Shown in pieces: positions 9,691-20,404 of a stretch of 64,000 nt of DNA. Position 1 is the stretch's first letter, and the number at the start of each line of letters is the position of its first letter. The translations under genes were made by a program, and so were the position numbers. The stretch covers positions 545,407,358-545,471,357 of the forward strand of contig CM048745.1 in the NCBI GenBank assembly GCA_026315105.1. Direction: 5' to 3'. This DNA is from Locusta migratoria (lineage: Eukaryota > Arthropoda > Insecta > Orthoptera > Acrididae). The notes beneath the pieces are model-generated. The model made no database searches. It was not told the DNA's origin and worked only from the letters and a program-made list of their open reading frames with translations.

Positions 9691-10786
9691 CCGGTGTTTT
9701 CAACTGGTTACAGGTAAAATAAAAAATAAAAAAATAAAGACAAAAAACCTTTATTCAGAACTAAAGTACGTGTGTAGGTTTTAACCCGTCAGGATTTTCC
9801 ATCCGTGTAGGTTAAACGCTTAACTGCTTAACAGCTTAACTGACGCTGTGTACAGGATATTCTTGCGCGCGGACCTGTGTGCTTCGTGGAAAATCGCGCG
9901 TTGTGAGTGCCCTGTTACATATGTGAGCCGGTGTGCCGGCCAGCGTGAGTGTCTGAGGCAGCTTTGTGTCTTCCCTGGCAAGTGGAACTGACTCGCTTAG
10001 ACTGTGCTACAAACTGCCGCGCAAACAATTTGCACACGTTCACACACGATTTACCATTTACAGTGCGAGTGGATATTGGGGGGCTACACGTCGGATGACT
10101 GTGCCGCGGGAAGAGAAAGTGGGGTTGGGGGAGGGGAGGGGCAAACGCAATAACTGTCTGATTCGATACGGGCACAGCTGGAGCGGAGAACTGCTACAGT
10201 TATGGTGGGGTTGTCGACTACAGCAGGCTGCGTTGGGGCGAAGTTGTGCTGCTGTTACGGGATCCTTGGTAAAACTCAGTTCTGTTCAAACAGGGTGTAG
10301 GGCTCAAGAAACGTGTTATCGAAACTAATGACGGCGAGACGATCTCTTTGCAGATCACACCTTACCAACAAAATCCCTTCATTTGTAGGGACTCAGACAT
10401 GTTAGCTACCTGACAAAGTCTACACGGTACTGTGCTTCCGGTATTTGTTTTCAAGCGGAGTAGGTGTAGAAGATACAGTACATCTTACATTAACACAGCT
10501 TTTCCGAAGTTGTACTTAACCTCCTCTGGATCTTTTGTTTAAGACTGATCTCTTCTTTACTCGTCGTTATCCTTTTCTACGTGTCACGGAAAAAAACTAC
10601 GGAGTGGTATACAACAGTGGCGGTCGGTAGTACCTGAACTGGGTTGTTGCACTGAAGTTTCAATGTTACATTTTTGTATGAGAGGCATAAAAGGGAAAAA
10701 TATCTTTATCACATCGCCTTGCTTCTCGATATTCGTCATGACGTAGATTAGATTATATTAGATTAATACTTGTTCCATAAATCTTA
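9691..10786. other. Non-coding stretch with GC-rich middle
   Basis: No frame with domain signal. 9840-10330 is relatively GC-rich with open frames on both strands but no recognisable protein; 10430-10786 is AT-rich. No repeat I can name. Confidence 0.4.
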
Positions 10787-10788
10787 TA

Positions 10789-11375
10789 CAGGGTGTTAAA
10801 AAGATACGGCCAAACTTTCAGGAAACATTCCTCACACACAAAGGAAGAAAATATGGTATATGGACATGTGAACGAAAACGCATAATTTCCACGTTAGAGC
10901 TCATTTTAGTATTTATCTTTAAATGTAAATTGAAATAATTCGTGTAAAATACCCAATTGTTTCATTAGTATGTACTGTACTTCCTCGATTAACCGAATTT
11001 GTTAACATTGCACTGACTGAAAAACCACGTTCGTGATGAACGCTAACCACTTGATGCTACGTACTGATGTGCTTGATGCTAGTACTGTAGAGCAATGAGT
11101 CGCATGTCAACACTAGCACTGAAGTCAACATTACCTTCCTTCCATTGGGTCAACCGGCGGTGAATCGAGGAAGTACAGTACATACTAAAGAAACAATTGG
11201 ATATTTTGACAATGGTCTGCACGAATTATTTCAATTTACATTAAAAAAAATAGTAAAATGAGCTCTAACATGGAAATTAAGCGTTTCCGGACACATGTCC
11301 ATGTAACATATTTTCTTTCTTTGTGTTTGAGAAATGTTTCCTGAAAGTTTGGCCGTACCTTTTTCTAACACCCTG
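10789..11375. mobile_element. Tc1/mariner-type MITE
   Basis: Long terminal inverted repeats begin CAGGGTGTTA and continue about 180 bases (GGCCAAACTTTCAGGAAACA...), flanked by TA at 10787-10788 and 11376-11377. The ends match the transposase-bearing element at 24246-25371, so this is its non-autonomous derivative. The middle is non-coding. Confidence 0.85.
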
Positions 11376-11439
11376 TATACGACGTTTCGTAATGATATGG
11401 AACGTGTCAGATTAGTAAATGTTGTCTACACTTGACAAT

Positions 11440-11790
11440 AAATATTTTAAGAATTTTTATTACATTTTTGTTTTTAATTTTTTAAATTTTTTTTTATTTT
11501 ATATGTTTTTTAAATTTTTATCTAAATATTCATCTACATTGTAGAAGGAGTTGCCATTCAGAAATTCCTTTAATTTTTTTTTAAATACTAGTTGGCTATT
11601 TGTCAGGCTTTTGATTCTAGTTAGTAAGTGACCAAAGACATTTGTGGCAGCATAATTCACCCCTTTCTGAGCCAAAGTTAGATTTAACATTGAATAGTGA
11701 ATATCATCCTTTCTCCTAGTGTTGTAGCTATGCACACTGCTATTACTTTTGAATTGGGTCTGATTATTAACAACAAATTTCATGAGTGAA
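11440..11790 (-). pseudogene. LINE ORF2 C-terminal fragment
   Basis: The minus-strand translation ends in a stretch with SVHSYNTRRKDDIH and FKKKLKEFLNGNSFYNVDEY. This resembles the far C-terminus of insect non-LTR RT proteins, followed by an AT-rich 3' tail at 11440-11500. The frame seems to continue beyond the foldback element at 11795-12474 (YLYSLMKFVV across the joint), so that element inserted into the LINE. Confidence 0.5.
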
Positions 11791-11794
11791 TATA

Positions 11795-12474
11795 CAGTGT
11801 GTCCCAGCTGTCTTGTCCACCCAAAATATCTCTGGAACAATAACAGCTATTGGAAAACGACTTTCACCGGTATCAATGTACGGCTGGCGCCCATGAATGT
11901 ACATATTTGGAAACATTCTAAAACGAAAGCAAATGTTTTTAACGCAAACTTATGTTTTATTTTGAATGGACACCCTATATTTTTCTTCAGCAATCCATAG
12001 CATGAGAAATCACATAAATAATGGCGTTGATTGCATCGCAATATTCCAATTACATCCCGAGATATTGCGACGCGAAGTTGACGCTTGAAATACGCGAAAC
12101 GCGCGGCTAGCGCACGTCCTGAACAGCATGGGGTTCTCGGCTGAGTTTCAGGACGCGCGCTAGCCGCGTGTTTCGCGTATTTCAAGCGTCAACTTAGCGT
12201 CGCAATATCTAGGGATGTAATTGGAATATTGCGGTGCAATCAAGGTCTTTGTTTACGCGATTTGTCATGCTTTAAAGTGTTGATAAAATAATATAGGGTA
12301 TCCATTTAAACACACATATATTTGTGTTAAAACACATATGATTTCGTTCAAGAATGTTTCAAAATATTAACTTTCATGAGCCCCTGCTTACATTGATACC
12401 GGTGAAAGTCGGTTTACAATAGCTGTTATTGTTCCAGAGATAGTTTGGGTGGTCAAGATAAATGTGACACCTTG
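11795..12474. mobile_element. 680-bp foldback element (MITE)
   Basis: The sequence is a near-continuous palindrome. The left end CAGTGTGTCCCAGCTGTCTTG pairs with the right end, and the inner arms (CGCAATATTCCAATTACATC; ACGCTTGAAATACGCGAAAC) pair up to a loop of about 25 bases near 12125-12150. TA flanks both ends (11793-11794, 12475-12476), so it was probably mobilised by a Tc1/mariner-type transposase. No coding capacity. Confidence 0.8.
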
Positions 12475-12618
12475 TATAAGTAAATGGACATACATAAGTA
12501 TGAAAATATGCGGAGTTGTGCAACACTGCAATAATATCACACACCATCGCTGGATATACAATAGTCCACTGCAAATAATTGTCAGTCTTTTGATCGTGTA
12601 TATTTCTTAAGTGGCCGA

Positions 12619-12643
12619 TTTCGGGCCAGCTGCCCATCTTCAG
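12619..12643 (-). ncRNA. Hammerhead-ribozyme-like core
   Basis: Minus strand reads CTGAAGA, a spacer T, a stem GGGC/GCCC with loop AGCTG, then GAAA, matching CUGANGA-stem II-GAAA. Stems I and III could not be identified with confidence. Confidence 0.35.
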
Positions 12644-12995
12644 ATCACTTTTTTATAGTTAAAGACTAACTTGCCGCTTTCTGAACGTTATGTTCACTGT
12701 CGTAACATCTTGTTCAGTAGCTCCATTCAGAGACTACAAACTTGTGCGACACAGAAATACAAAAGCTCATTCCACGACACAACAGGTGTCTCACTTCCTT
12801 TGGTGACTATATCGAAAAAGTCTTAGACATTGCTCTATCTGTTATCAAAAATAGTTACATGTAACTAAATTGTCTTTGTTTTAAAGGAATAGGGAAATTT
12901 ACTTTCTGGAGACGGAAGGGCAATCGTATATTGTCCATTCTAAGGGATTCTAAGTTATTGTTAAACAAGCAAGTTCTGAGTTTCATTTCGACCTT

Positions 12996-13022
12996 TTTCA
13001 AGCACTTAGTGCCCTTCTTCAG
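12996..13022 (-). ncRNA. Hammerhead-ribozyme-like core
   Basis: Minus strand reads CTGAAGA, a 6-bp stem GGGCAC/GTGCTT (two G-U pairs) with loop TAA, then GAAA. The core bases fit. A matching cleavage strand was not found by eye. Confidence 0.35.
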
Positions 13023-13049
13023 AAGAATGTTGATTACATTATATGTCTC

Positions 13050-13242
13050 AAAAAATGTTTGTAGATCTTATAGGACTTAAATACGGAGTCATCAGTCTCT
13101 AAACTTACAAACTACTTATGAACTAACTAATACTAAAAACAACACAAATATCCATGCCCGAAGGGGGATTAAATCCCCCGACCGTAGTGGCCGTGCAGGA
13201 CGTGGCTTACGCGCCGCATACCGCTCGGCCACTGCGGCCGGC
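13050..13242 (-). mobile_element. SINE-A, older copy
   Basis: Typical SINE-A with several substitutions in head and tail (for example GGATTAAATCCCCC at the B box). TSD TTATATGTCTC at 13039-13049 and 13243-13253. Confidence 0.9.
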
Positions 13243-13253
13243 TTATATGTCTC

Positions 13254-13860
13254 GTTCAAGCATGTTGAATGGACACAAAATAATTATTGGCTTTTGCCTA
13301 TTTCGATGTATCTTATGTCATTTGTGGTCTCAAGATACTGGAGTATCAAGCGCTAGCGAAAATCAACACTCTTGACAGATAGGTACTGTTGTACTGAAGA
13401 AATACATTGAAAAGCTTCCACTAGTAGTTGCATTTGTATTGAGAGGCCTTACACTTCATGAACGTCAGGATTTATCCTCACAAAACAGTATACGTTTCAC
13501 AAAACTATGACACTGATATGTAAGAACTAAACTCTAAATCCCACTCTAAATTTTCTATCTTCGAGACGTACCTAACTGCTGCTGTTACTCCAGCGAAAAA
13601 TTCCTTTTTCCACACATCTGCAGTGTCAAATCATTTCATCAGCCATGCCATCCTTTATTCTGAAAGAAAAGCGTATTTCGATCTTAAAAATAGTGTCTTG
13701 TGTAACACTCTTAGTTTCTTTTTGTCTTGTCTTTCCACAGATGCTTTTTGATATTGTAATGCAGATATTTGTGTAAACCGTCTATGCAACTGACTTCGGT
13801 TTTCTGTTATAACTTTTTTTATTTCATGATTTGCTAATTTAATGAGAGGAAGTACCACCC
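13254..13860. other. No recognisable feature
   Basis: AT-rich; open stretches are short and show no domain. Confidence 0.4.
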
Positions 13861-14278
13861 TCACCAGGTGGGACTGATAGAAGATATTCAGAAGGTTCAA
13901 TGAAGGGCAGCTCGTTTTGTTTTATCACGTTACGGGGGGGTGGGGGGGGGGGAGCGTCACGGAAATGTTGCACGAATTGGGGTGGAAATCATTAAAAGAA
14001 AGTCGTTATTCATTGCGGCGTGACCTGTTTGCTAAGTTTCAATCACCGACTTTCACTTCTGAATCTGAAAATATTTTGCTAGCACCCACCTATTTAGGGA
14101 GACATGACCATCCCAATAAAATAAGAGAAATCAGATCGAAAACGGAACGATTTAGATGTTCTTTCTTCCCTCGCGCTATTAGAGAATGGAACGGTAGAGA
14201 AAAGTTATGAAAGTGGTTAATGAACTCTCTGCCAGGCACTTAAATGTGATTTGCAGGGTATCTATGTAGATGTAGAAG
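13860..14278 (+). mobile_element. LINE 3' end (RT C-terminus plus 3' tail)
   Basis: Translation contains LHELGWKSLKESRYSLRRDL and FRCSFFPRAIREWNG, shared with the minus-strand copies at 47310-47990 and 57495-57880. The tail GCCAGGCACTTAAATGTGATTT...AGATGTAGAAGA is the same 3' end. A G-run at 13933-13952 interrupts the frame. Probably a Jockey/CR1-type LINE, 5'-truncated. Confidence 0.75.
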
Positions 14279-14324
14279 ACGCCGCAAGGAAAGGAATGAC
14301 TTTCTCTGCACTATGGGACTGAAA

Positions 14325-14475
14325 TAATTCAGTGACGACAAGTGAAAATTGGAGCCGGGCTGGGATTCGAGCAACGCGTGTCTCCCGCTTGAGTCCAGCG
14401 TCCATCGGTCTCCTTATCACCTGACAGCCCGCGCGGCCATGGATTCCCACAATTCGCACACTGCGGCCGTAAACA
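14325..14475 (-). mobile_element. Possible tRNA-derived SINE relic
   Basis: Minus strand has an A-box-like TGTCAGGTGATAAGG and a B-box-like TTGCTCGAATCCCAGCC about 60 bases apart. No TSD or tail found. Confidence 0.4.
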
Positions 14476-14519
14476 CCCCCATCGGACATACCATCTTATG
14501 CTCGCAAAGTCGGATTCCC

Positions 14520-14725
14520 AAAAAAAAAAATGTTCAAATGTTTGTCAAGCTTATGGGACTTAACTACGGGGTCATCAGTCCCTAAACTTACAAACTACTT
14601 ATGAACTACTTACGAACTAGGACGGCACAAATATCCATGCCCGAGGGGGGATTCGAACCCCCGACCGTAGTGGCCGTGCTGACCGTGACTGGAGCGCCTC
14701 AGTCACCTCGGCCACCGCGGCCGGC
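14520..14725 (-). mobile_element. SINE-A, full length
   Basis: Head with GGTTCGAATCC (minus strand) and complete tail ending in an A/T run. TSD TCGGATTCCC at 14510-14519 and 14726-14735. Confidence 0.9.
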
Positions 14726-14735
14726 TCGGATTCCC

Positions 14736-15290
14736 GGAAGAGGTCGAATGTTATTACCCCTTCCCCTCTGCGTCCATATCATCTCCTCTTTTTAAATCCA
14801 CTTCATTCCCCCATACTCTGTCTCCTCCTTCCCAGCTCTCAGATCTTATTTATTGTTATTGCAATCGGGAACTTGATTGGGAATAGAAGTCAAAATGGAC
14901 AGGTAAATCAATTGGAAACGGGTTATTAGAGACACGTTTCGAGCTGCTCTATCTGTGAAGTTAGTAGCTCCAATGGCCGCACGTTTAATGGTCGCATTGT
15001 ACGAACAGGTATGATTGTATGTAGGCATAAAAACAACATTCCTGTTTTATGTTAAAAATGACTGGGAAGAGAAAAAAAAAATAAAAAAGGAGGAAACAAA
15101 ACCGCACATGTTTACAGCACAGATTAGTATATTTTTCTCGCAGCCAGCAGTACAGAAACGTTTCTTATAATACATGTATATCTTCTTAAGACAGAGGATA
15201 CCGTGCCCACGGGTGCGGTTCCTGTTGGGAGATGCTTGTCCACTGTTGGTCGAGCTGATCTCTACGAGATTACGAGAGTAACTCGTGCGT
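14736..15290. other. No recognisable feature
   Basis: Pyrimidine-rich at 14740-14850, then AT-rich; no frame with domain signal. Confidence 0.4.
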
Positions 15291-15607
15291 CCGATCCTTG
15301 ATTGTCGTGAGTGCATTCGTGTTCTCTCGATAATCCATTTTTGTCCGGGGCAAGTCCCGGAGATAAATTAAATTGGTCCCAATCCCCCGGCTCCGATCAA
15401 GGTTTTCGGGAGGTTTTCCTTGGTTGTAAGGCGTATGCCGGAGCTGGTAAGCCCCTCCCACTTATTCCCAATTGGGATCCCCCTTTGCCCCACTATCAGC
15501 TTGTCTGATATTGGCTGAATAGAACCGCGACTCTTTATGGGCCGGATCTCAAACAGCCCGCTCCACTCCTCGGAGTGGAGAATGAAAAGAGATAAGGTGG
15601 TGGTGCT
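15291..15607. repeat. Unclassified repeat unit, copy 1 (uninterrupted)
   Basis: About 310 bases running from GTCCGATCCTTG through TTTTCCTTGGTTGTAAGGCGTATGCC to CCTCGGAGTGGAGAATGAAAAG. The same unit follows immediately as copy 2. No tRNA head or protein recognised. Confidence 0.75.
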
Positions 15608-15889
15608 TAAGACAGTGGCGTCCGATCCTTGGTTGTTGTGAGTGCAATCGTGCTCTCCCGATAATCCACTTGTAGTCTGGGGCAATGTCCCAGAGTTAAA
15701 TTTAATTGGTCCCAATTCCCCTGGTTCCGGAGGTTTTCCTTGGTTGTAACACAGTCTAATATATACAGTCGCGACACTACCGCTGATTTTTGTTATACTA
15801 GGCGACTGCAGCGCTCCTTGCGGACGTAAAGCCACGTTGCTCTATATCGTATACGAGACGTGTGTTTGTTGTGTGTTTTGGCGTACGAA

Positions 15890-16250
15890 ATGGTTTTTAC
15901 AAAGGGAAGCGTGTGTAGTGCAATAAATTGCAGCAACAAAAACTAGAATACGTCATATTTATCAGTCTTTAGGTTTTCTACAGAGCCTGAGAGGAATGTG
16001 ACATAAAGTTTCGGTAATGCTTATTTACAATTATGTTGTGAGCAACACACACATATTGAAGATTATTTCTTTTTAGGATCAAGAAATGGCTTATAAATAG
16101 CAGGCGACAAGATCTTTTGAATGAAGCTGCCGCGTATTTACGTGATAATGTGAAGTTCTGCTCGCTACACTTCGATGCAAACCAGTTCATGAATGATGAA
16201 CGGAAGGAGCTGGTGTGGAATGCTGTGCCTAGTTCCAAACAAACCACCGA
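15890..16250 (+). pseudogene. THAP DNA-binding domain relic of P-like transposase
   Basis: It starts MVFTKGSVCSAINCSNKN then a stop. SVFRFSTEPER follows in a nearby frame. After a possible intron (about 16000-16078, GT...TTTTAG) comes KKWLINSRRQDL and VKFCSLHFDANQF, ending VWNAVPS. This order (C-X4-C, FRFP-like, W, C-X2-H-F, AVPS) is the THAP zinc finger of P-element transposases, which binds the transposon ends. Stops and frame changes make it non-functional unless splicing rescues it. Downstream residues to 16459 carry no recognised domain. Confidence 0.65.
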
Positions 16251-16495
16251 AACTGGGAATGAAGAGGAAACTACCGCAAAGACGTGATAATGTAAAGGCG
16301 GAAGAAATCAAACTGTGTCCTGAAACAAGTATTAAGACTGTGGTTGCTGCTACATCACAGCTAGAAACATTTTTGTCTGGGCATTCGAAAGTAATTCACT
16401 ATAGAGGCAAATGTATGAGAAATGTATGGAAAAGAAGTGTTCATTGTTACCGTTATTAATGTTTGAAAGGTTAAATGTTTCCCTTTTTATCTAAT

Positions 16496-16538
16496 GGAAA
16501 CCACAGTCTAATATATAAACCTATTTATCGGAAACCAC
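16496..16538. repeat. Short P-like end fragment between 9-bp direct repeats
   Basis: GGAAACCAC at 16496-16504 and 16530-16538 flank a piece starting CAGTCTAATATATA, the same as the terminal sequence of the surrounding transposon. Looks like an excision remnant. Confidence 0.45.
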
Positions 16539-17530
16539 TGAGCCGTCTTATTTTACAGACGATTGTCGCCCCGCCCCCTCCCACTCCTCCCTCATCTACG
16601 AACCATATGATGACAGACTGTGATAATGACTGAGGATCATCCATATACTATGACATTTAGACTGTCGTGTAATCGACGTAATATTACCTTAAAATAACAT
16701 ATAATTGAAATAATCTCATAGCAAAATTATATTAGATGAAAGTTTCATAGCCATTACTAAAAAGCAGGGGAAAAAAATTTCGCACCTTTTAACACCGGGA
16801 AGACCAATTACATGCTTCTCATGTGCAAAATACTATGTTTACCAGCAAAGTAAGGTGCAATGTCTGAAGAATTTTGTCATAAATATGTTGCAGTTAGCGT
16901 CAGTTTATTCACGAGTTTTTACTAAATTTACATTTTTTTATATTTAACTGTCCCTTAGAAGTTCTATTATAGGCTAGTCTGCACAAAATACTATGTTTGT
17001 CTATCACTACCAGCAAGGTAAGCTGCAAGCAATTTCTAAAGAATTATTTCGTAACATATTGCACAATTGCAGTCTGTGTCCGATCACAACGAGTTTTTGC
17101 TCGGTTTACGTTTCTTTTACACTCAGTCATGTGTCAAGATACTTAAAGGTTGAAATGCAAGAATATATACAATATTTAGAAAAATCACACAAATGTAATT
17201 ACAAGCGGGCATTATTAATGTGTCGTATACGGCGTTAAGGGACAGCCGGCTTTACGACCGCTTGGAGCGCTAGTGTCGCTCCAAGTGTCTGGCGGTAACA
17301 GCTTTCACAGCAGTGAGTGTCGCGACTGTATTTATTAGACTGTGGTTGTAAGGCGTATGCCGAAACTGGTAAGCCCCTCCCACTTATTCCCAATTGGGTT
17401 CCCCCCTTTGCCCCACTATCAGCTTGTCTGATAATTGGCCGAATAGAACCACGACTCTTTATGGGCCTGATCTCAAACAGCCCGCTCCATTCCTCGGAGT
17501 GGAAAATGAAAAGAATAAGTAATTCTAGCA

Positions 17531-18801
17531 TTATCATACTTTAATGATAGAAATTACATATGAAAAAAAATTGAAATAAAATAAGTGGGATGGCAATACA
17601 ACGTTTCGAAAGTCTTTGTGTTGCGTTCATTTTTTGTCTTATTAGGAATCTAAATGAAACACTATTAACAACATTGGTACATACCGGTAAAATTTTACAA
17701 TCCGCGACACATTCGTGGTATATCTATGTTGGCAACAGCTGTTGGGTCGTGTGAATGAAGCTGATCAATCGTGGAAAAGCTTGAGATAGCCAATGAAATT
17801 TTAGATGGCGGCAGTTTGTGCCGAAGACAACTGATGCATCCGCTGCGTGATCTACTGCTGGATTATATCTGTACTCCAAACGTTCAATTATAATTGCCAC
17901 GCGTGGCCGTCTGTTTTGTCGACGACCCAAATTATTTCGTGCGTAAACTGCAACTGAGGGAATCGAACTCGACTGTACCCTTTGTTTCAGAGTCATAACG
18001 GATCGCGCTTGAGAATTTCTTTTCGAGTTACGTCTAAGCATTGTGTACGATCTTCGTCGGTCTCATTGACTACGATCACGTAGTAACATTGGATTGCACG
18101 TACGCCAACCGATATTACGCCTACGCAATGGAGGCATTGTTCTAAAAAATAAACCACGATCTGTACTTGTTTGTAACACTCAAAAATACCACGAAATAAC
18201 ATCAATTCTATCTTTGCAAGATATGATTACCACCGATAACATCATGGAAGTAAGAAGAATACGGAGGGGCTTGTAAAGAAACAACGTTTCATGGCAAATC
18301 TGTCTGACAATTTTAACCTTGTGTGCATAACGCCATCTCCCTATATTCTAACCTCCTTGGCGTATTTGTTCGTTCTGTTACAGCGTATTTGGCCGCTAGG
18401 CAAGTAGCGAATGAATAATCTAATTGTTGGAGAATCGAGAAAATAATCCCAGCTGCTAGCGTGCTTTCAGTTTTTCTCAAAATCTGATATAATACGCGGT
18501 CAAACTGGACAAAAAGTATCCTATGCCCGTCTCCTGCTGCTAAGCTAACTCCCCACGAATTTTGAGCCAAATCGGTTCAGATGTTCTTTAGTTGTAAATA
18601 ATGTAACTAACACGAGTTTCATGTTTTTTTGTATTTTAATCATGTTACCTTTTCCATTTCAGGCCAGCTAAGGACCGCTTCAAGGTAACTACAAACTACT
18701 ATTTTCTTTCATACTTCTCCAAAGCTGTTTCATTTCCTCAGACGACTCATTTTCTCTTATCTGGCTTGTTTTTACTCCTAGTGTAAATCTGTCCCTGTTG
18801 C
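17531..18801. other. No recognisable gene
   Basis: Several open stretches under 110 codons on both strands without domains. CCAAATCGGTTCAGATGTTC near 18570 is a motif type seen in LINE 3' UTRs, but no coding part is attached. Confidence 0.35.
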
Positions 18802-19206
18802 GTTACGTGTTACGTGATAGGCTTATGAGCTGCAGTATCATTGCTGCTAGGATGTCCCTAGCCATGAGCAGGGAACTGGATCGATCGAAACTGTAGAAAA
18901 CCTCTTGTATGTCTGATATTAACACCCTTGATATAATACTGGAACATTAAAAATTTGTGCAGAAAAGAGACTTGAACACAAGACCTCTGAATTTCGGTTT
19001 CAAACGCTCAAATTACTCTAACCTGTCGTTAAGAACATCACGGCCTACCTTCAGAAGACCTAGTAGCGTATCGTTTGGAGAAGAACTTGTATGAAGTTCG
19101 AAAAGTAAGAGGCGTTGTAATGCCCGAAGTAAGGCTTGGTTGGTTTATTGGTTTTTTTTGGTGGGAGTAAGGGACCAAAGCAGCTAGTTCATCAGTCCCC
19201 TGCCGC

Positions 19207-19350
19207 ATGGGAGTATCCGAGCGGTCTTGAGCGCCACGTTACGGATCGCGCAGCCTCCCGCGTCGGGGGTTCGAATCCTCCCTCAGACATGGATGTGTGT
19301 GTCGTCCTTAAGTCAGTTTACCTTAGTTTATGTAGTTTGTAAGCTCCGTA
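19207..19350 (+). mobile_element. SINE-C variant in left palindrome arm
   Basis: Head GGGAGTATCCGAGCGGTCTTG with B box GGGGTTCGAATCC and tail through TAGTTTATGTAGTTTG. Part of the palindrome, not flanked by its own TSD. Confidence 0.75.
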
Positions 19351-19352
19351 GC

Positions 19353-19556
19353 TTACAAATTACTTAAACTAAGGTAAACCAACTTAAGGACAACACACAC
19401 ATCCATGCCTAAGGGACTTACAAACTACATAAATCAAGATAAACTGACCTAAGAACAACTCACAGATCCATGCCTCAGGGAGGATTCGAACCCTCGACGC
19501 GGGAGGCCGCGCTATCCGTAACGTGGCGCTCAAGACCGCTCGGATACTCCCATGCG
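19353..19556 (-). mobile_element. SINE-C variant in right palindrome arm
   Basis: Inverted counterpart of the left copy. The tail is present twice (ACTTAAACTAAGGTAAAC and ACATAAATCAAGATAAAC), so it gained a partial duplication. Confidence 0.75.
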
Positions 19557-20159
19557 GCAGGGGACTGATGAACTAGCTGCTTTGGTCCCTTACTCCCACC
19601 AAAAAAACCAAATTTACCAACCAAGCCTTACTTCCGGCATTACATCGCCTCTTACTTTTCGAACTTCATACAAGTTCTTCTCCAAACCATACGCTACTAG
19701 GTCTTCTGAAGCTAGGCCGTGATGTTCTTGACGACAGGTTAGAGTAATTTGAGCGTTTGAAACCGAAATTCAGAGGTCTTGTGTTCAAGTCTCTTTTCTG
19801 CACAAATTTTTAAAGTTCCAGTATTATATCAAGGGTGTTAATATCAGACATACAAGAGGTTTTCTACAATTTCGATCGATCCAGTTCCCTGCTCATGGCT
19901 AGGGACATCCTAGCAGCAATGATACTGCAGCTCATAAGCCTAACACGTAACACGTAACTTCATACAAGTTCTTCTCCAAAGCTGTAGTATCATTGCTGCT
20001 AGGATGTCCCTAGCCATGTGCAGGGAACTGGATCGAAAGACACCGTAGGAAACCTCCCCGCGCGGCAGAGGAGTCCTATAAATTTACAAACATTATTATT
20101 ATTGTTATTATTTTAATCAGTCTCTTGGAAGTAAGGAAGCATCTGAGAATGCTCCGTGT

Positions 20160-20265
20160 GGTGATCCCGCGTAGGTCAGTCGGTAAAGCGCTGGCCCGCA
20201 AATGGAAAGAGTTCATAGGGTCTGTTCTTGGCCCAACGCACAATGATAATGTGCCAGGAAGCTTC
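20160..20265 (+). mobile_element. SINE-B relic
   Basis: TAGGTCAGTCGGTAAAGCGC, then GCCCGCAAATGGAAAG, and the end TGCCAGGAAGCTT follow the SINE-B order with many substitutions; the B box is lost. Confidence 0.5.
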
Positions 20266-20404
20266 AGTGGCCGTATGGGTGCTTGTAAAAATATACGTGT
20301 TTCAAATTTAGACCTACGCTATTGTATCGTATTCGGTTTGTCGAATATGGGTAGTTTTAGTTGCAAGTTTTCTACCAATAAAGACAATGAATAGTAGGGC
20401 TGCT

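Larger units (their letters stand above)
15750..17343 (+). mobile_element. P-like (THAP) DNA transposon, degenerate
   Basis: Inverted ends CACAGTCTAATATATACAGT and (right end, minus strand) CACAGTCTAATAAATACAGT share the extension CGCGACACT. An 8-bp duplication GGTTGTAA flanks them (15742-15749, 17344-17351), the size typical of P elements, and the empty site is visible in repeat copy 1. A THAP-domain relic lies near the left end. The rest is AT-rich without a recognisable catalytic domain. Confidence 0.75.
15613..17530. repeat. Unclassified repeat unit, copy 2, split by a P-like transposon
   Basis: Same unit as copy 1: 15613-15749 and, after the insertion, 17344-17530. Joining the flanks restores TTGGTTGTAAGGCGTATGCC exactly as in copy 1. 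It lacks about 15 bases near GCTCCGATCAAGG that copy 1 has. Confidence 0.8.
18802..19958. repeat. Palindrome over 1 kb with tRNA-like modules
   Basis: The left arm starts GTTACGTGTTACGTGATAGGC at 18802, and the right arm ends with its complement at 19958. The arms are similar throughout, including TGCTGCTAGGATGTCCCTAG and CAAGACCTCTGAATTTCGG, and meet near 19352 in a SINE tail. The right arm has an extra duplicated tail piece of about 75 bases near 19410-19480. Each arm holds a SINE-C-like head and a second tRNA-like B-box segment. A partial extra copy follows at 19957-20045. Confidence 0.85.

Noticed and set aside
14601..14795. Repeated MNYLRTRTAQISMPEGGFEP protein at several loci
   Set aside because: It is the antisense translation of SINE-A tail and B box and recurs wherever SINE-A is inserted.
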